Assembly: GCF_000224145.3 (NCBI RefSeq)
Contig: NW_004190484.2
Span: forward strand, 114,406 to 178,405
Source of the DNA: Ciona intestinalis
Taxonomy: Eukaryota > Chordata > Ascidiacea > Phlebobranchia > Cionidae
Direction: 5' to 3'
Length of the DNA: 64,000 bases
The notes under the pieces are model-generated. The model saw nothing but the letters and a program-made list of their open reading frames with translations, searched no databases and had not been told where the DNA came from. Position 1 is the first letter of the stretch. Each line of letters opens with the position of its first letter. Below are positions 46,851 to 56,951 of this stretch, piece after piece. A program made the translations under genes and the position numbers.

Positions 46851-48262
46851 AAGTAGGTTAAAAATGCCGGTTGTTTGGAGTTTAATTTCTTCCACTGTGT
46901 ACTCCACTGTGTACAGTATAAACTATCTACTACTTACTTTTCTTTTAAAAATTGTCCTTCTTTAAAACGCTTTTTATTTGTCCTGCAATAATTTGATCTT
47001 TTCTTTAAAACACTTAAAATACTCAATCATTTAAAATGTTACAGTGTGTTAATATTGTTTAATATATATCATCATGTCCACCGCCAAACTGTACGGAAAC
47101 TTCACTTGGACCATGTAAACGCACCTAATGGTTAAAAATTTTTTTTTCTATTGTTGCCGTATTTCCGTAAATTAGTATTATACTCCTTATTGTTTCTCCA
47201 ACCAACCAATGATTAGGAAACCTGAAAATTCTGATAAAAGTGTGTAGCTAATTGATCCTTTTACTTGTAGCTAATTGATCCTATTACTTGAAATTTCCGA
47301 TTAAGTTCTTTTTTCTGTCGTTTTGTCAATGCTGCCTAGTATTTTCACAGCAATGAGAAATAAACTGATTTACTTTTCTGTCTATTCTGGCAACCAATGA
47401 ATATGTCTTAAAATTGTTCAAAAACGTATTCATAAAATAGCACCCAAAAATTGGTGTAATTAGGATAATTGACAACCACCTATATTCTATGCCAAATTAC
47501 ATTTTACAATTACAGGAATAACAAATAAATTTGAGTATTTATATTTTTTGGTAAACCGTTTTTTGACTTCTACATCAGTTTCCATTTGAACAGCATACAA
47601 GAGCACAGTGAATGTAAAACAAAATAAACAAAACTTTAAACTAAATTTGCTAAAAGAGTTAATGTTTCATCAACATTAAATCTTTTAATGTATTAGTCCG
47701 ACCCAACAGACATTACATAATACTTTATCTAAAATTGGAAACTTGCCAAATGTCAAAGAACATATTACAAACATAACTTTAGAAAAATAAACCAAAAAAT
47801 CACAGCGCTTGTAAAATAAACAAAAACACATATTACTGTGCAACGTAGACATATTTCTGGCTTTCTATAACCGAGTTGGCACATTTATGCATAAACAGTG
47901 TGGCCATATGTGCTTTTTAGATTTTGATATAAAAGTTATTGCATTATCAACTATTAAACTATCACTATATATCCAGATTCTTCACACAGGGCATTATATT
48001 TAATTCAAATCATGCATACCCATGTCAGGCACTGCTATAAATAAAAATATAAAACTTGTCCCCTCCATGTTTTACATAAAAACCAAAAAACAATTTTTAA
48101 TTAAATATATACATGATTATGATTACATTCATATTAAAAGTATGTTCTTGTACATGTACATAGGTTTTTCAATTTTCTACCATGCTTTCCCCACTTAGCT
48201 GTTTGTGCTGTCAGCAAATGTAACATTATGTAAGGAATACATAAATTGATCTAAGCTACATA
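46851..48262. other. AT-rich spacer between convergent genes
   Basis: It lies between the stop of the CARD9-like gene and the stop of LRRC56. I see no gene and no clear mobile element. Possible poly(A) signals for the plus-strand gene are the AATAAA motifs near 47349 and 47521. The region should hold both 3' UTRs. Confidence 0.6.
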
Positions 48263-51200
48263 TCAGTCCTTTTCCTTTATACGTACAAGGTTGCGATGTC
48301 GAAAGCGCTGTTCACCATTGCTGATAGAAAGTGGGTTTAGAGCTTGTTTAACATATGATCTTCTAAACTGATGTGCACGAAAATCACAAGCAGTTTGTGG
48401 TCGTTGGGGTGAGTGAGGAGGTGAGGGTGAGATAATAGTCGAATTTCCTCTCGCTGGAGACACCTGAAAAATATACAGATAAAGCCAAGGCACCAGGGGC
48501 GAAGGTATAGCATACAGCAGTGGTGCCCAACCCGCCGGCCGCAGATCCGTCTACCGGTAGTCGACCGTGAGAAGTGTAGAAAAAAAATCTGCTCTGACCC
48601 CCTTATTGACAAATCATCATTAATTTTATCAACGCTTTGTCCATAAATACGCTGTGATTCGTCATGTAAAGGCAGTTACGATTACGTACCTATAAGGCAG
48701 CAGGCAAAAAATATTCAAAAAGGCAGTTACTATGATGTAAGAATCGTAACAACCAATATTTTACAATAATTTACCTAACTTCTATTATTTTAAAGCTGAA
48801 TGGGAGGTAGGTAAGTTTTTTGTTTATTCTTATTCATAACCTGTTTGTTTAGTATGCAATGAATGGTGGCGTTAGCAGAAAAAGCGAATCTGGGGCCGTA
48901 CTTTAAAATGGTACACGGGTGCTATGGGAGGGATTTTCCTGCCAAAACACAACTACGCGCCGCTAAAGACAACATTAACAATAGCATGTGTGACGTTTTT
49001 CATTTGTTGCATATTAAAAACATGCCAGTTAGTTTTGGTAACAAAATCATTAAAGATTGTGTAATTAAAGTATATATAGTCAAGTGGGGTAATAAAAACA
49101 GAAAACACAAACTTTCGATTTTCTCCCAAAGTAATAAACCAAAAAAAAATAGTTTTAGTCTGGAGGAACAGTATTTACTATTTATCATAGCTTGATGTCC
49201 AGAAAAGATTGTAGGATTTCTATGGTTACTCAAAATTTTATTCAAAATTTTGTGCTGTTTTTTATTCCCAAGGATTTGGGGTAAAAAAACAATCGCGGGG
49301 CAATAAATAACAATGGTTTCAAAAGCAACTTAACTTAATTTTAAAAAAAAATTTATGGAAGTACAGGGTAATATTAGTCAGCAACTTATGCATTATGCAG
49401 TCTATATTTTCTCAGAAACCTCAACTTCTCCTCTTTTTTTCACATAGGCAAAATATCTCCTACATACTTTTAACAACCTTGTTCCAAAGCTTTTCTTTTA
49501 TTATATAAATTATCATTTTTACTTCACTTCTTCCTTTTAAACATAAGCTTACCCGCAAAAAAACAATCATTAGACTGAAAACAATGCCCATAAGTTTCAT
49601 AACCCATATAAAGCACAGGAAGTAACCAGAGCATTACACTTGATTTAACTAAATTATAAAGGCTTTTGAAAATCTAAATGACATCTTAACTTTATCTAAA
49701 CTAAATTCAGCAACATAATAATAAAAATGAACTGTAACTAAACAGTCTTAACCTAAAACATAAATTAAAAATTACATCATCAGAAATGTGGGCAAAGCTG
49801 TAAAATATCTGTTTTTGATACTTGGTTACATTTAAAATCAATTAAATCATTAGGTAAATAAAAATAGTTTACACACATAACTTTAAAATTAATTTTATCA
49901 GAAAGTTAATATTGGTTGGGGTTGAAAAAACAAAAACAAAAAAAAACACAGTTGTTTTTTACACCTTCCCATAAGGCGAATTTGGGGTAAAAAAAGACAA
50001 GAGAAAAAAGTATGAAATGTTCGTAAAATTTAAAATTAAAATATACCAGCAGCAAGGTACTTAAATACGTAGCAAATACTTGAATTCATAATAAATTTAT
50101 CACGAAAGGCATTCTCACAAAAAAAAGTTTAGCAAACCCCATAAAAAGATTTTTTTGTCAATTTTTTGTTTGATTTAGTAATTTGTGTTTTCCAAAAAAA
50201 TAATTACCACCTAGAATGACAGTTAGGAAACAAATTAGGCCGAATAAATGTCTTTTTTACCCACAAAAGCTGGTTGCGTTAAAATAAATTTTTAGCGCGC
50301 TAGGGGGGAAATGTCCTTTCTTACCCCAAGTAGCCCATTGTTTTTTATTACCCAACTTTACTATACATTTTTTGTTGCTGATGAATTAAAACCATGGACA
50401 TAGCTTATTGAAGCACTGCACCGCACCTGCTTAGACAGGGAATAAACGCATACGAAAGTTATTTTCGCATATACAGGAGATGTGCGTCGTCTGTGAATAG
50501 TGACAATGGCTGGTAGACCGCGTAAGATTGGTTGGTAGAAAAGTAGATCTTAGGTCAAAAAAGGTTGGGCACGCCTGGAACATTACATTTCAGCTACTCC
50601 TTTAGAAAATTAACTGCAAACTGAGCTATTAGCTATTCATTTACGTTTGAATGAGGAAGGGGTGATGGAACAGCAGAATTTCCTAGAACTCCATTTTGAG
50701 TTTCAACGTTCCTCTGGTTTGTGTTTATCACAGCATTAGGTTTTTCTGTAGTTTGTGAATTTAAGTTTGAAGCTTTGAAGTTTGATTGTACACTCCTTTT
50801 TGATTTGACTGTTTCAAAGTTTCGATCCAACGTTAATTTTTGACAACCTGATGTATTAGAAGGTCGTGGTTTGTATCTGTGGTTAAAATTCTCTGGTGAT
50901 ATTGGTGACATGGTTGGAAGAGGGGACTTTTTCCTGTTTCTCAAAGCATGGATTGGGTTTCCGCAAATAGGATCTCCAAACGTTAAACTACTCGAGTCAT
51001 CCTCCTGTAACAACCCACTCTCGGATCCAGATGAGCCGGAACGGGTCTGAAGAACAGGAGGGGAGAAGAGAATAGGATTTTGTGATGTCACTGCTTGTAA
51101 TGAACGAGCATTTGCTGTAGCTGGTCTAGCAAGAGTTAACTTAGGAGTCAAAGAAAATGTTAATGGCAAAAGTTCTTTGTTTGAGCTCTTTACATTGTTT

Positions 51201-52000
51201 TGGCAGTGTAACGATGGCATGGGAATTGAACTGGAATCCCTCACTGTAGACTCATTATCTATTTCTAAGACAACTCCTTCCTTTATTGCCGCTGTTACAA
51301 TGTCAACATCTTCCTGTGAGTTTAAATATGCAGCAGTTTCCGGTCGATAATGTGAGTGATCTTTATCTGAATCCACTCCTTTATCATCAAGTTGTTTAAT
51401 TGTGGGAATTTTGCCAATAACAAACTGTCGGAAGCTACTATTTGTATCACTTTGTTGTTTGTACGTTTTTACAATCAGATTACCAGTCAGTGTCAACGTG
51501 TTAAGGGAAGACATCATGGATAAATAATCGATTTGTTCCACACTGGAAATCATGTTGCCTTCCAGGTCTAAAACTTCAAGAGAATCAAGGAAACTAACTG
51601 GTGAAATATCGTCAATGTTATTGTAGGCAACATACAACTCCTGCAAACTTTGAAGTGAAGTGATGCCATTAACATCACATAAACCGCACCTGGACATCCA
51701 AAGAACAGATAGATTGGTAAGAGATGTTCCAATGTCACGGACAGAAGGAATGTTACTGTGACTCAACTTCAGCTGCATGAGCTTAGGCAAATATTGACCA
51801 AAGTTGCCTAAAGTGGTTTCTGTTGTATTGACAATCATTTCTAAAGTTTTAACATTACGCAAATCATCTTTGCCAGTGATCTTTTGTAATTTGGAAACAG
51901 AAAGAAAATCATTTACCAGTAGTTCAGTCTCCTCTAGGACAATCGGTTTAGGGTTTGTCTGATCTTCATCACCAAGTGCATTGATCCATTCCTCTTCCAT
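48263..52000 (-). CDS. LRRC56: Leucine-rich repeat protein LRRC56 (outer dynein arm assembly/transport)
   Basis: There are two visible coding exons: 50645-52000 (452 codons) and 48263-48463 (66 codons and stop), joined in phase 0 across a 2.2-kb intron, giving 518 residues. Without the splice, the first exon would run only three codons further (VNE). Residues about 45-190 form the leucine-rich repeat unit with the family's distinctive blocks TLGNFGQYLPKLMQLKLSHS, LWMSRCGLCDVNGI, YVAYNNIDDISP and LEVLDLEGNMIS. A later LRRC56 motif, CGNPIHALRNRKK, is near 345. The tail contains RPQTACDFRAHQFRRS. LRRC56 (ODA8 in Chlamydomonas) is needed to deliver or mature outer dynein arms and is lost in a human ciliary dyskinesia. 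The ATG is preceded closely by an acceptor-like TAATAATTCAG, so an intron or a spliced leader may join there. Confidence 0.92.
48518..50577. mobile_element. Probable old hAT-type element in the LRRC56 intron
   Basis: The left end CAGTGGTGCCCAACC and the right end in reverse, CAGGCGTGCCCAACC, match at 13 of 15 positions. The adjoining subterminal parts (gccgcagatccgtctaccgg on the left; ctggtagaccgcgtaag on the right) are also related in inverse. No target duplication is seen, and a 110-codon plus-strand reading at 48863-49195 matches nothing I know. The rest is AT-rich. Confidence 0.55.
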
Positions 52001-52175
52001 CCTGAATTATTATTCAGTATTTATTGTATCCTGGCGCTATTAAATACCTAAATACAGTCAGTAGAAGCTGAAGGTAGATACTAAAACATGTAAGCTGAGG
52101 CATATGTTCGGTGCTAGTGAGAAATCCTCCCCCCCCCCTGCCTATAGAAAAAACAAAGTTTGACGGCCCACCCAA

Positions 52176-52675
52176 NNNNNNNNNNNNNNNNNNNNNNNNN
52201 NNNNNNNNNNNNNNNNNNNNNNNNNNNNNNNNNNNNNNNNNNNNNNNNNNNNNNNNNNNNNNNNNNNNNNNNNNNNNNNNNNNNNNNNNNNNNNNNNNNN
52301 NNNNNNNNNNNNNNNNNNNNNNNNNNNNNNNNNNNNNNNNNNNNNNNNNNNNNNNNNNNNNNNNNNNNNNNNNNNNNNNNNNNNNNNNNNNNNNNNNNNN
52401 NNNNNNNNNNNNNNNNNNNNNNNNNNNNNNNNNNNNNNNNNNNNNNNNNNNNNNNNNNNNNNNNNNNNNNNNNNNNNNNNNNNNNNNNNNNNNNNNNNNN
52501 NNNNNNNNNNNNNNNNNNNNNNNNNNNNNNNNNNNNNNNNNNNNNNNNNNNNNNNNNNNNNNNNNNNNNNNNNNNNNNNNNNNNNNNNNNNNNNNNNNNN
52601 NNNNNNNNNNNNNNNNNNNNNNNNNNNNNNNNNNNNNNNNNNNNNNNNNNNNNNNNNNNNNNNNNNNNNNNNNNN
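52176..52675. other. Assembly gap (500 N)
   Basis: A round 500-N run, so its true size is probably unknown. The missing 5' exons of the SLC7 gene at 53803 may lie in it. Confidence 0.99.
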
Positions 52676-52797
52676 GCTGGCACGGGGTGTTAAACCCGTG
52701 TAATAACGACTGTCGTTTTCTGGCCACGCGAGGATAAAGTAAGTTTCATTCATTCATTCATTCATTCATTCATTCATTCATTCATTCATTCATTCAT
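52676..52797 (+). repeat. SINE 3' end with (ATTC)n tail
   Basis: It contains GTGTAATAACGACTGTCGTT, TTCTGGCCACGCGAGGATAA and then about twelve ATTC units at 52747-52795. The start lies in the gap. It shows the tail structure of this SINE family clearly. Confidence 0.8.
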
Positions 52798-53048
52798 GTT
52801 TAAAACACGGTCATGATATTTGGATATTCTGTGCTAACAGTGTCCCATCTGCCCCCACCCTTCTATATACTAATATATATAATAGCATGAAACAAAACCT
52901 ATACTCAAAAATCAGTCACAGGCACCTACAGATAATTATAAAATATAGAATTGGAACCCAATTTGTGAACAAAATATTAATTTATTTAAAGGTACTATCA
53001 TTTTTATGCTGTTACAAGTCTATATAAATGCATTTTTGAGGTAGAACA

Positions 53049-53662
53049 CATGGGCGTCGCCAAGGGGGGGCCTGAGGGGCCATGGCCCCCCCCCCAAATT
53101 TTGAGTTTTACAGTAATGTTATTGGTGAAAAATAAAATTAAAGTGTTAAACGTGCTAAACAGTGATGTTCAAATGGGGGATCTCGATCCGGTTCCGGATC
53201 TTTTTCTAATTAAAAGAAAAAGAAAGAAAACATTTAAGCCTGTTTTTAAATTTCTTACACATGTTAAAATAGCTAAATGATAAGGTGTCAGTCCCTATTA
53301 TGACGCAAATAATCGCCGTGTGAAATGCTATTATGTCGTAATTAGTTGCCAGGTCAAACAATCGCTATTATGATGGATGAATTCATGTGTGAATCCATAT
53401 TATTTCGTAATAAACAGTCTACCTGCTAGCTAAGGAAACAAATCTCAAATTTGTGACAAAAATGGCTGGTGGTAGGCAACGAATAGAGTTTTAAATGTAG
53501 TTGTAGATCGTTGTGTTTTCATGCGGCGTAATTGTGAAAAATAAATGCCATTCACAGTACGCCTTTCCGTGTTTTGTGTTGTAACTAGGTGGTTTTTCAA
53601 ACCCAAAATACAACCGTAAAACATTTGGCCCCCACCAAAATTTTAGGCTGGCTACGCCCTTG
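53049..53662. mobile_element. hAT-type element with near-exact 8-bp target duplication
   Basis: The ends CATGGGCGTCGCCAAGG and GGCTGGCTACGCCCTTG are imperfect inverted repeats, with C/G runs just inside (GGGGCCATGGCCCC on the left, TTGGCCCCCACC on the right). Flanks are GTAGAACA and GTAGAATA, one difference. It includes an inverted copy of the dispersed 150-bp repeat (53283-53425). It ends 140 bp before the first visible SLC7 exon. Confidence 0.75.
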
Positions 53663-53802
53663 GTAGAATATGTGTTAGTTAATGTTTATACCCATTATTG
53701 TTCGAACAATACCAATTCTTCATACAATAACATACAGTAGGTAAAACAAAATCTTCTGGTGGTATCTTCCCAAAACCTAAAAATATGAAACTTATGTTGC
53801 AG

Positions 53803-56343
53803 GCATTCTAACATGGGTGAATTGCAGAAGCTCCAAACTTAGTACAAAGGTTCAAAAAATCTTTACCGTCGCTAAAGTATTGGCTTTGGTCATTGTTATT
53901 GTAATGGGAATCGTACAAGCTGCGAACGGTAGATAAACACTATAAGTTTAAAAGTTTTTAATAAAGTTCGCCGGCGCAATGAACATTGCTGTTTTAACCT
54001 TAATCCAGTCTGTTCGTTGTTTAACTTGGTCATTTTCAGCTCGAAATATATTACTAATACTATATTATCATTTGCAGAAGTGTATTGTCTACTTTAATGC
54101 AAGCTGTTTGTACGTAACATTAGAGACGAATTATAAAATATATACACAAGAATTAAACCTCTGCCTTAGCTGATGAAAGTATGGGACATCCAAAGTTTTA
54201 ACTTAAATGTTCGTTATACAACAGGGAAAATAGAAAACTTTTCAAGTTCAAAAGTGTTCGCTGGGTCAACCAGCGATGTGAAGAAAATAGTTCTTGCATT
54301 AAATGCTGGTTTATGGGCATTCTCTGGGTGGTGAGTGAAATAGTTTATGTTGTTCGCCGTGGCGTCATGATAAAGCTGGTTAGCGCGCCGCCTGCCTTAA
54401 ACCAATATAGGCAACGGAGTCCAGGAGACGCCGCTGCTTTCAATGTATATGTCCTTGGACAAGACACTTAACAGCAATTGCTCCAACCCAACGGTCACAA
54501 ATGGGGTCTCTATGTTGTCAGCCATACAAGAGAAAAAATAACAAATAATTACCCACAAAGTTACATACGTCGTAACTCGTAAGCATGTGCATTAAACAGA
54601 ACACTTATTTTATATTGACTGTCGTTTTTCGGCCCTGCAAGGATAAAGCAAGTTACACTCGTCAGCATTCGTTCATGTTTGGTACAGTTGTGGCTGGATG
54701 GATACCAATGTAATAATATTTGTTTCCTTGTTTTGTTTTTGAATTAAAATCGAAACTTGTATACAGGAACGAACTGAACTACGTCACTGACGAAATAAAA
54801 AACCCTTCCAGGTAGAATTAAACATACCTCGTTTTTTTTGTTTGAATGCGACCCAATATATTTTACAGAAATCTTCCTTTGGCGATCACCACTTCGATGT
54901 TCATAATTACGGTGTTGTACGTTTGTATAAACCTTGCATATTTTACAGTCCTGGATCCTGAAATGGTGGGATCCGGCGCCACAGCAGTGGTGAGCGCTAT
55001 ATTTGTTTTAATAACATGCATATATTAGGGTGGAAGAATATGGGATACCTTTTAATTCTAGTTTCTTCCCATTTGGTAGTGAACAGAGAACATTCAAAGA
55101 AGTATAAAACCGTATCCTCACGACCCTTATAAACCGTTGTTAATTGTTCAAAACACGATTCGGGTATTCGAATATTATGTGCTAAAGGTTTCCTACCTTT
55201 TCCCACTCTCTTCGTTGTCCAATATAGGTGTTTGTGTGGTCTTATACTACTCTACCGCAGCATGATTAACTAGATGTAAAATCATGTTTATCTGCACCAA
55301 GGTCTTCGGCAAGCTTACTATGGGACATTGGAGTATTTGTATTCCAATATTTGTTGCTCTCTGCTGCTTTGGTGGGATAAATGGATCGATATTCACATCT
55401 TCTCGGTAATGCAGATCAGGTATGTGTCATGTGGAATGATGTTGACTATATTCCAGATTATTCTATATCGGGGCATGTGAAGGTCATCTGCCCTCTATCA
55501 TGGGGATGATCAACACGAAGAGCTTGACCCCAACACCTTCCATAATTGTCATTGTAAGCAATTGTATGCACACGTATTTAGCGCTGTATACGTAAAACAT
55601 TATATCTTCAGGGATCATTGAGTGCAGTGTACATGGTAACGGAAGATGTGTTCCTTTTAATAAACTACGTCAATTTTGTTTACTTTTTAAGCATGGGACT
55701 TGCCATAACTGGTCTCGTAGTATTGAGGTTTCAGCAACCGCGAATGGAACGTCCGCTTAAGGTATTTAAGTATAACAAGTATAAATAATTCTATTTAAGT
55801 TTAGTTTTTAGGATTGTTCCAAATACGTTTGCCTTACAGTAAGCTAATAAAACGAAATCCGAAGATATAATATGGATTTTGTAGTTACAAACTATTATCA
55901 AACCATTTTATTTAGTTACCATTGATTATTCCGATCACGGCAGCTTTCCTATGTTTCGGTACTGGCATCATTTCCTTTGTAATTTCACCGATAGAGAGCG
56001 GTATAGGTCTGGGAATGGTCCTAACCTCTGTACCAGTGTATTTACTTGCTATAAAAGCAAAGAAACCAACTTGCTTAAACAAAGTTTACGGTAAGGGCGT
56101 TTCATAATATTTGCTTTTTGCACAAATTTGAACTTAATAAATTAAAACCTGTAAGCGCAGGCCAGTAACTAAGTAGACTCAAATTAACTACGATGATTAT
56201 AATCCATGTTTTACTGTTTAAGACGTTCTGTTCATATTAGAGAAGCCTTTAGTAACATATGTCGTTTTACAGGTATCGTGACAGTTTTCTTGCAATGTAT
56301 TACAAACTGTGTCATAGAAGAAATTGAACTGCCGTTTGAATGA
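53803..56343 (+). CDS. SLC7 light-chain amino acid transporter, 5' part missing
   Basis: Nine exons join in phase: 53803-53928, 54225-54330, 54767-54811, 54869-54989, 55302-55405, 55457-55553, 55612-55761, 55916-56090 and 56273-56343 (stop), about 331 residues. They cover the family from about membrane span 5 to the C terminus. Family motifs are VQKIFTVAKVLALVIVIVMG, NELNYVTDEIKNP followed by NLPLAITTSMFIITVLYVCI, FGGINGSIFTSS, and ERPLK before span 11. Exon sizes 45, 104 and 97 and their phases equal those of the SLC7A9-like gene downstream, so they are tandem paralogues, though this gene has one extra intron (between 53928 and 54225). Such proteins pair with an SLC3 heavy chain and exchange amino acids at the plasma membrane. 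Which subtype (LAT, y+LAT, xCT or b0,+) is not decidable, because the part that pairs with the heavy chain is absent. AATAAA follows at 56469. Confidence 0.8.
54360..54680 (+). repeat. SINE copy, nearly full length, inside an SLC7 intron
   Basis: The head reads GTGGCGTCATGATAAAGCTGG; the body CTTGGACAAGACACTTAACA and GCAATTGCTCCAACCCAACG; the 3' end GACTGTCGTTTTTCGGCCCT and GGATAAAGCAAGTTACACTC. The ATTC tail is reduced. Confidence 0.7.
55027..55215. repeat. MITE of the GGGTGGGAGAAGATGGGACA family, inverted, diverged
   Basis: The ends AGGGTGGAAGAATATGGGAT and CCTACCTTTTCCCACTCTC are decayed versions of the family termini. The interior (cgtatcctcacgacccttat, caaaacacgattcgggtatt) is the reverse of the compact copies. 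Confidence 0.65.
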
Positions 56344-56951
56344 AGTTCAAAGTTCCAAGAAAATATATGCTTCCAAATCATGTGTTATTTGTTGTTAACT
56401 AAAAAACTGTGTTTAGGGACATAGGCAAAATGTTTAACAGTATGGTGATTGTGATACTATATGTTGTAAATAAATGTGACATCTGTTAAACTTGTACAAT
56501 TAAACTTCTGGCGTATGTATTCTCGATCAAAGTCTGATGTGCAAAAGAGAGACAGCAGCATGATCGTGCGGTTTGCCGAATCAATAATTTGCCTTATTCT
56601 CACGGAACCCTATGATGGGTAAATATATTGCGGTGATAATATTTGGCCAATACAAACTAAATTTCTGTCAGATATTAGTAGTAATATTCATAATGTTCAC
56701 AAAAGATAACAACTATAGGTGTCTAAAACCTATGATTGGTTGCGAATAGTACTTAAAAACTTTGTAAACTTATGTTTTTGTAGACGTGTTTAAGCTATGT
56801 AGCACTTTCAGCGAATATTTGGCTGAGATCCTTGGTTACTTATTCCTCGCTGTTTTCTTGTTTAAGTACTTGTGTGTTTTGAGTACTCCCACTTACTGCC
56901 AAAACTTGGTTGCGTCAGTTACTAAAGGTTATAGCACTACTATCACCAATA
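56344..56951. other. Spacer between the tandem SLC7 genes
   Basis: About 600 bp. It contains the AATAAA at 56469-56474 for the upstream gene. No other gene is seen. The distance is much longer than the tiny spacers of ascidian operons, so the two genes probably have separate promoters. Confidence 0.6.

Larger units (their letters stand above)
52001..53802. other. Spacer between LRRC56 and the first SLC7 gene, with gap and repeats
   Basis: It holds the 500-N gap (52176-52675), the end of a SINE with an ATTC microsatellite, a solo MITE end near 52841-52861 and a hAT-type element at 53049-53662. No exon for the first four or five membrane spans of the adjoining SLC7 gene is readable outside the gap. 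Confidence 0.65.

Noticed and set aside
48863-49195. 110-codon plus-strand gene in the LRRC56 intron
   Set aside because: It lies inside a hAT-like element, has no recognised domain and no regulatory context; kept only as a note under that element.
52111-52753. Long readings across the 500-N gap
   Set aside because: They are open only because N is not a stop; there is no real sequence behind them.
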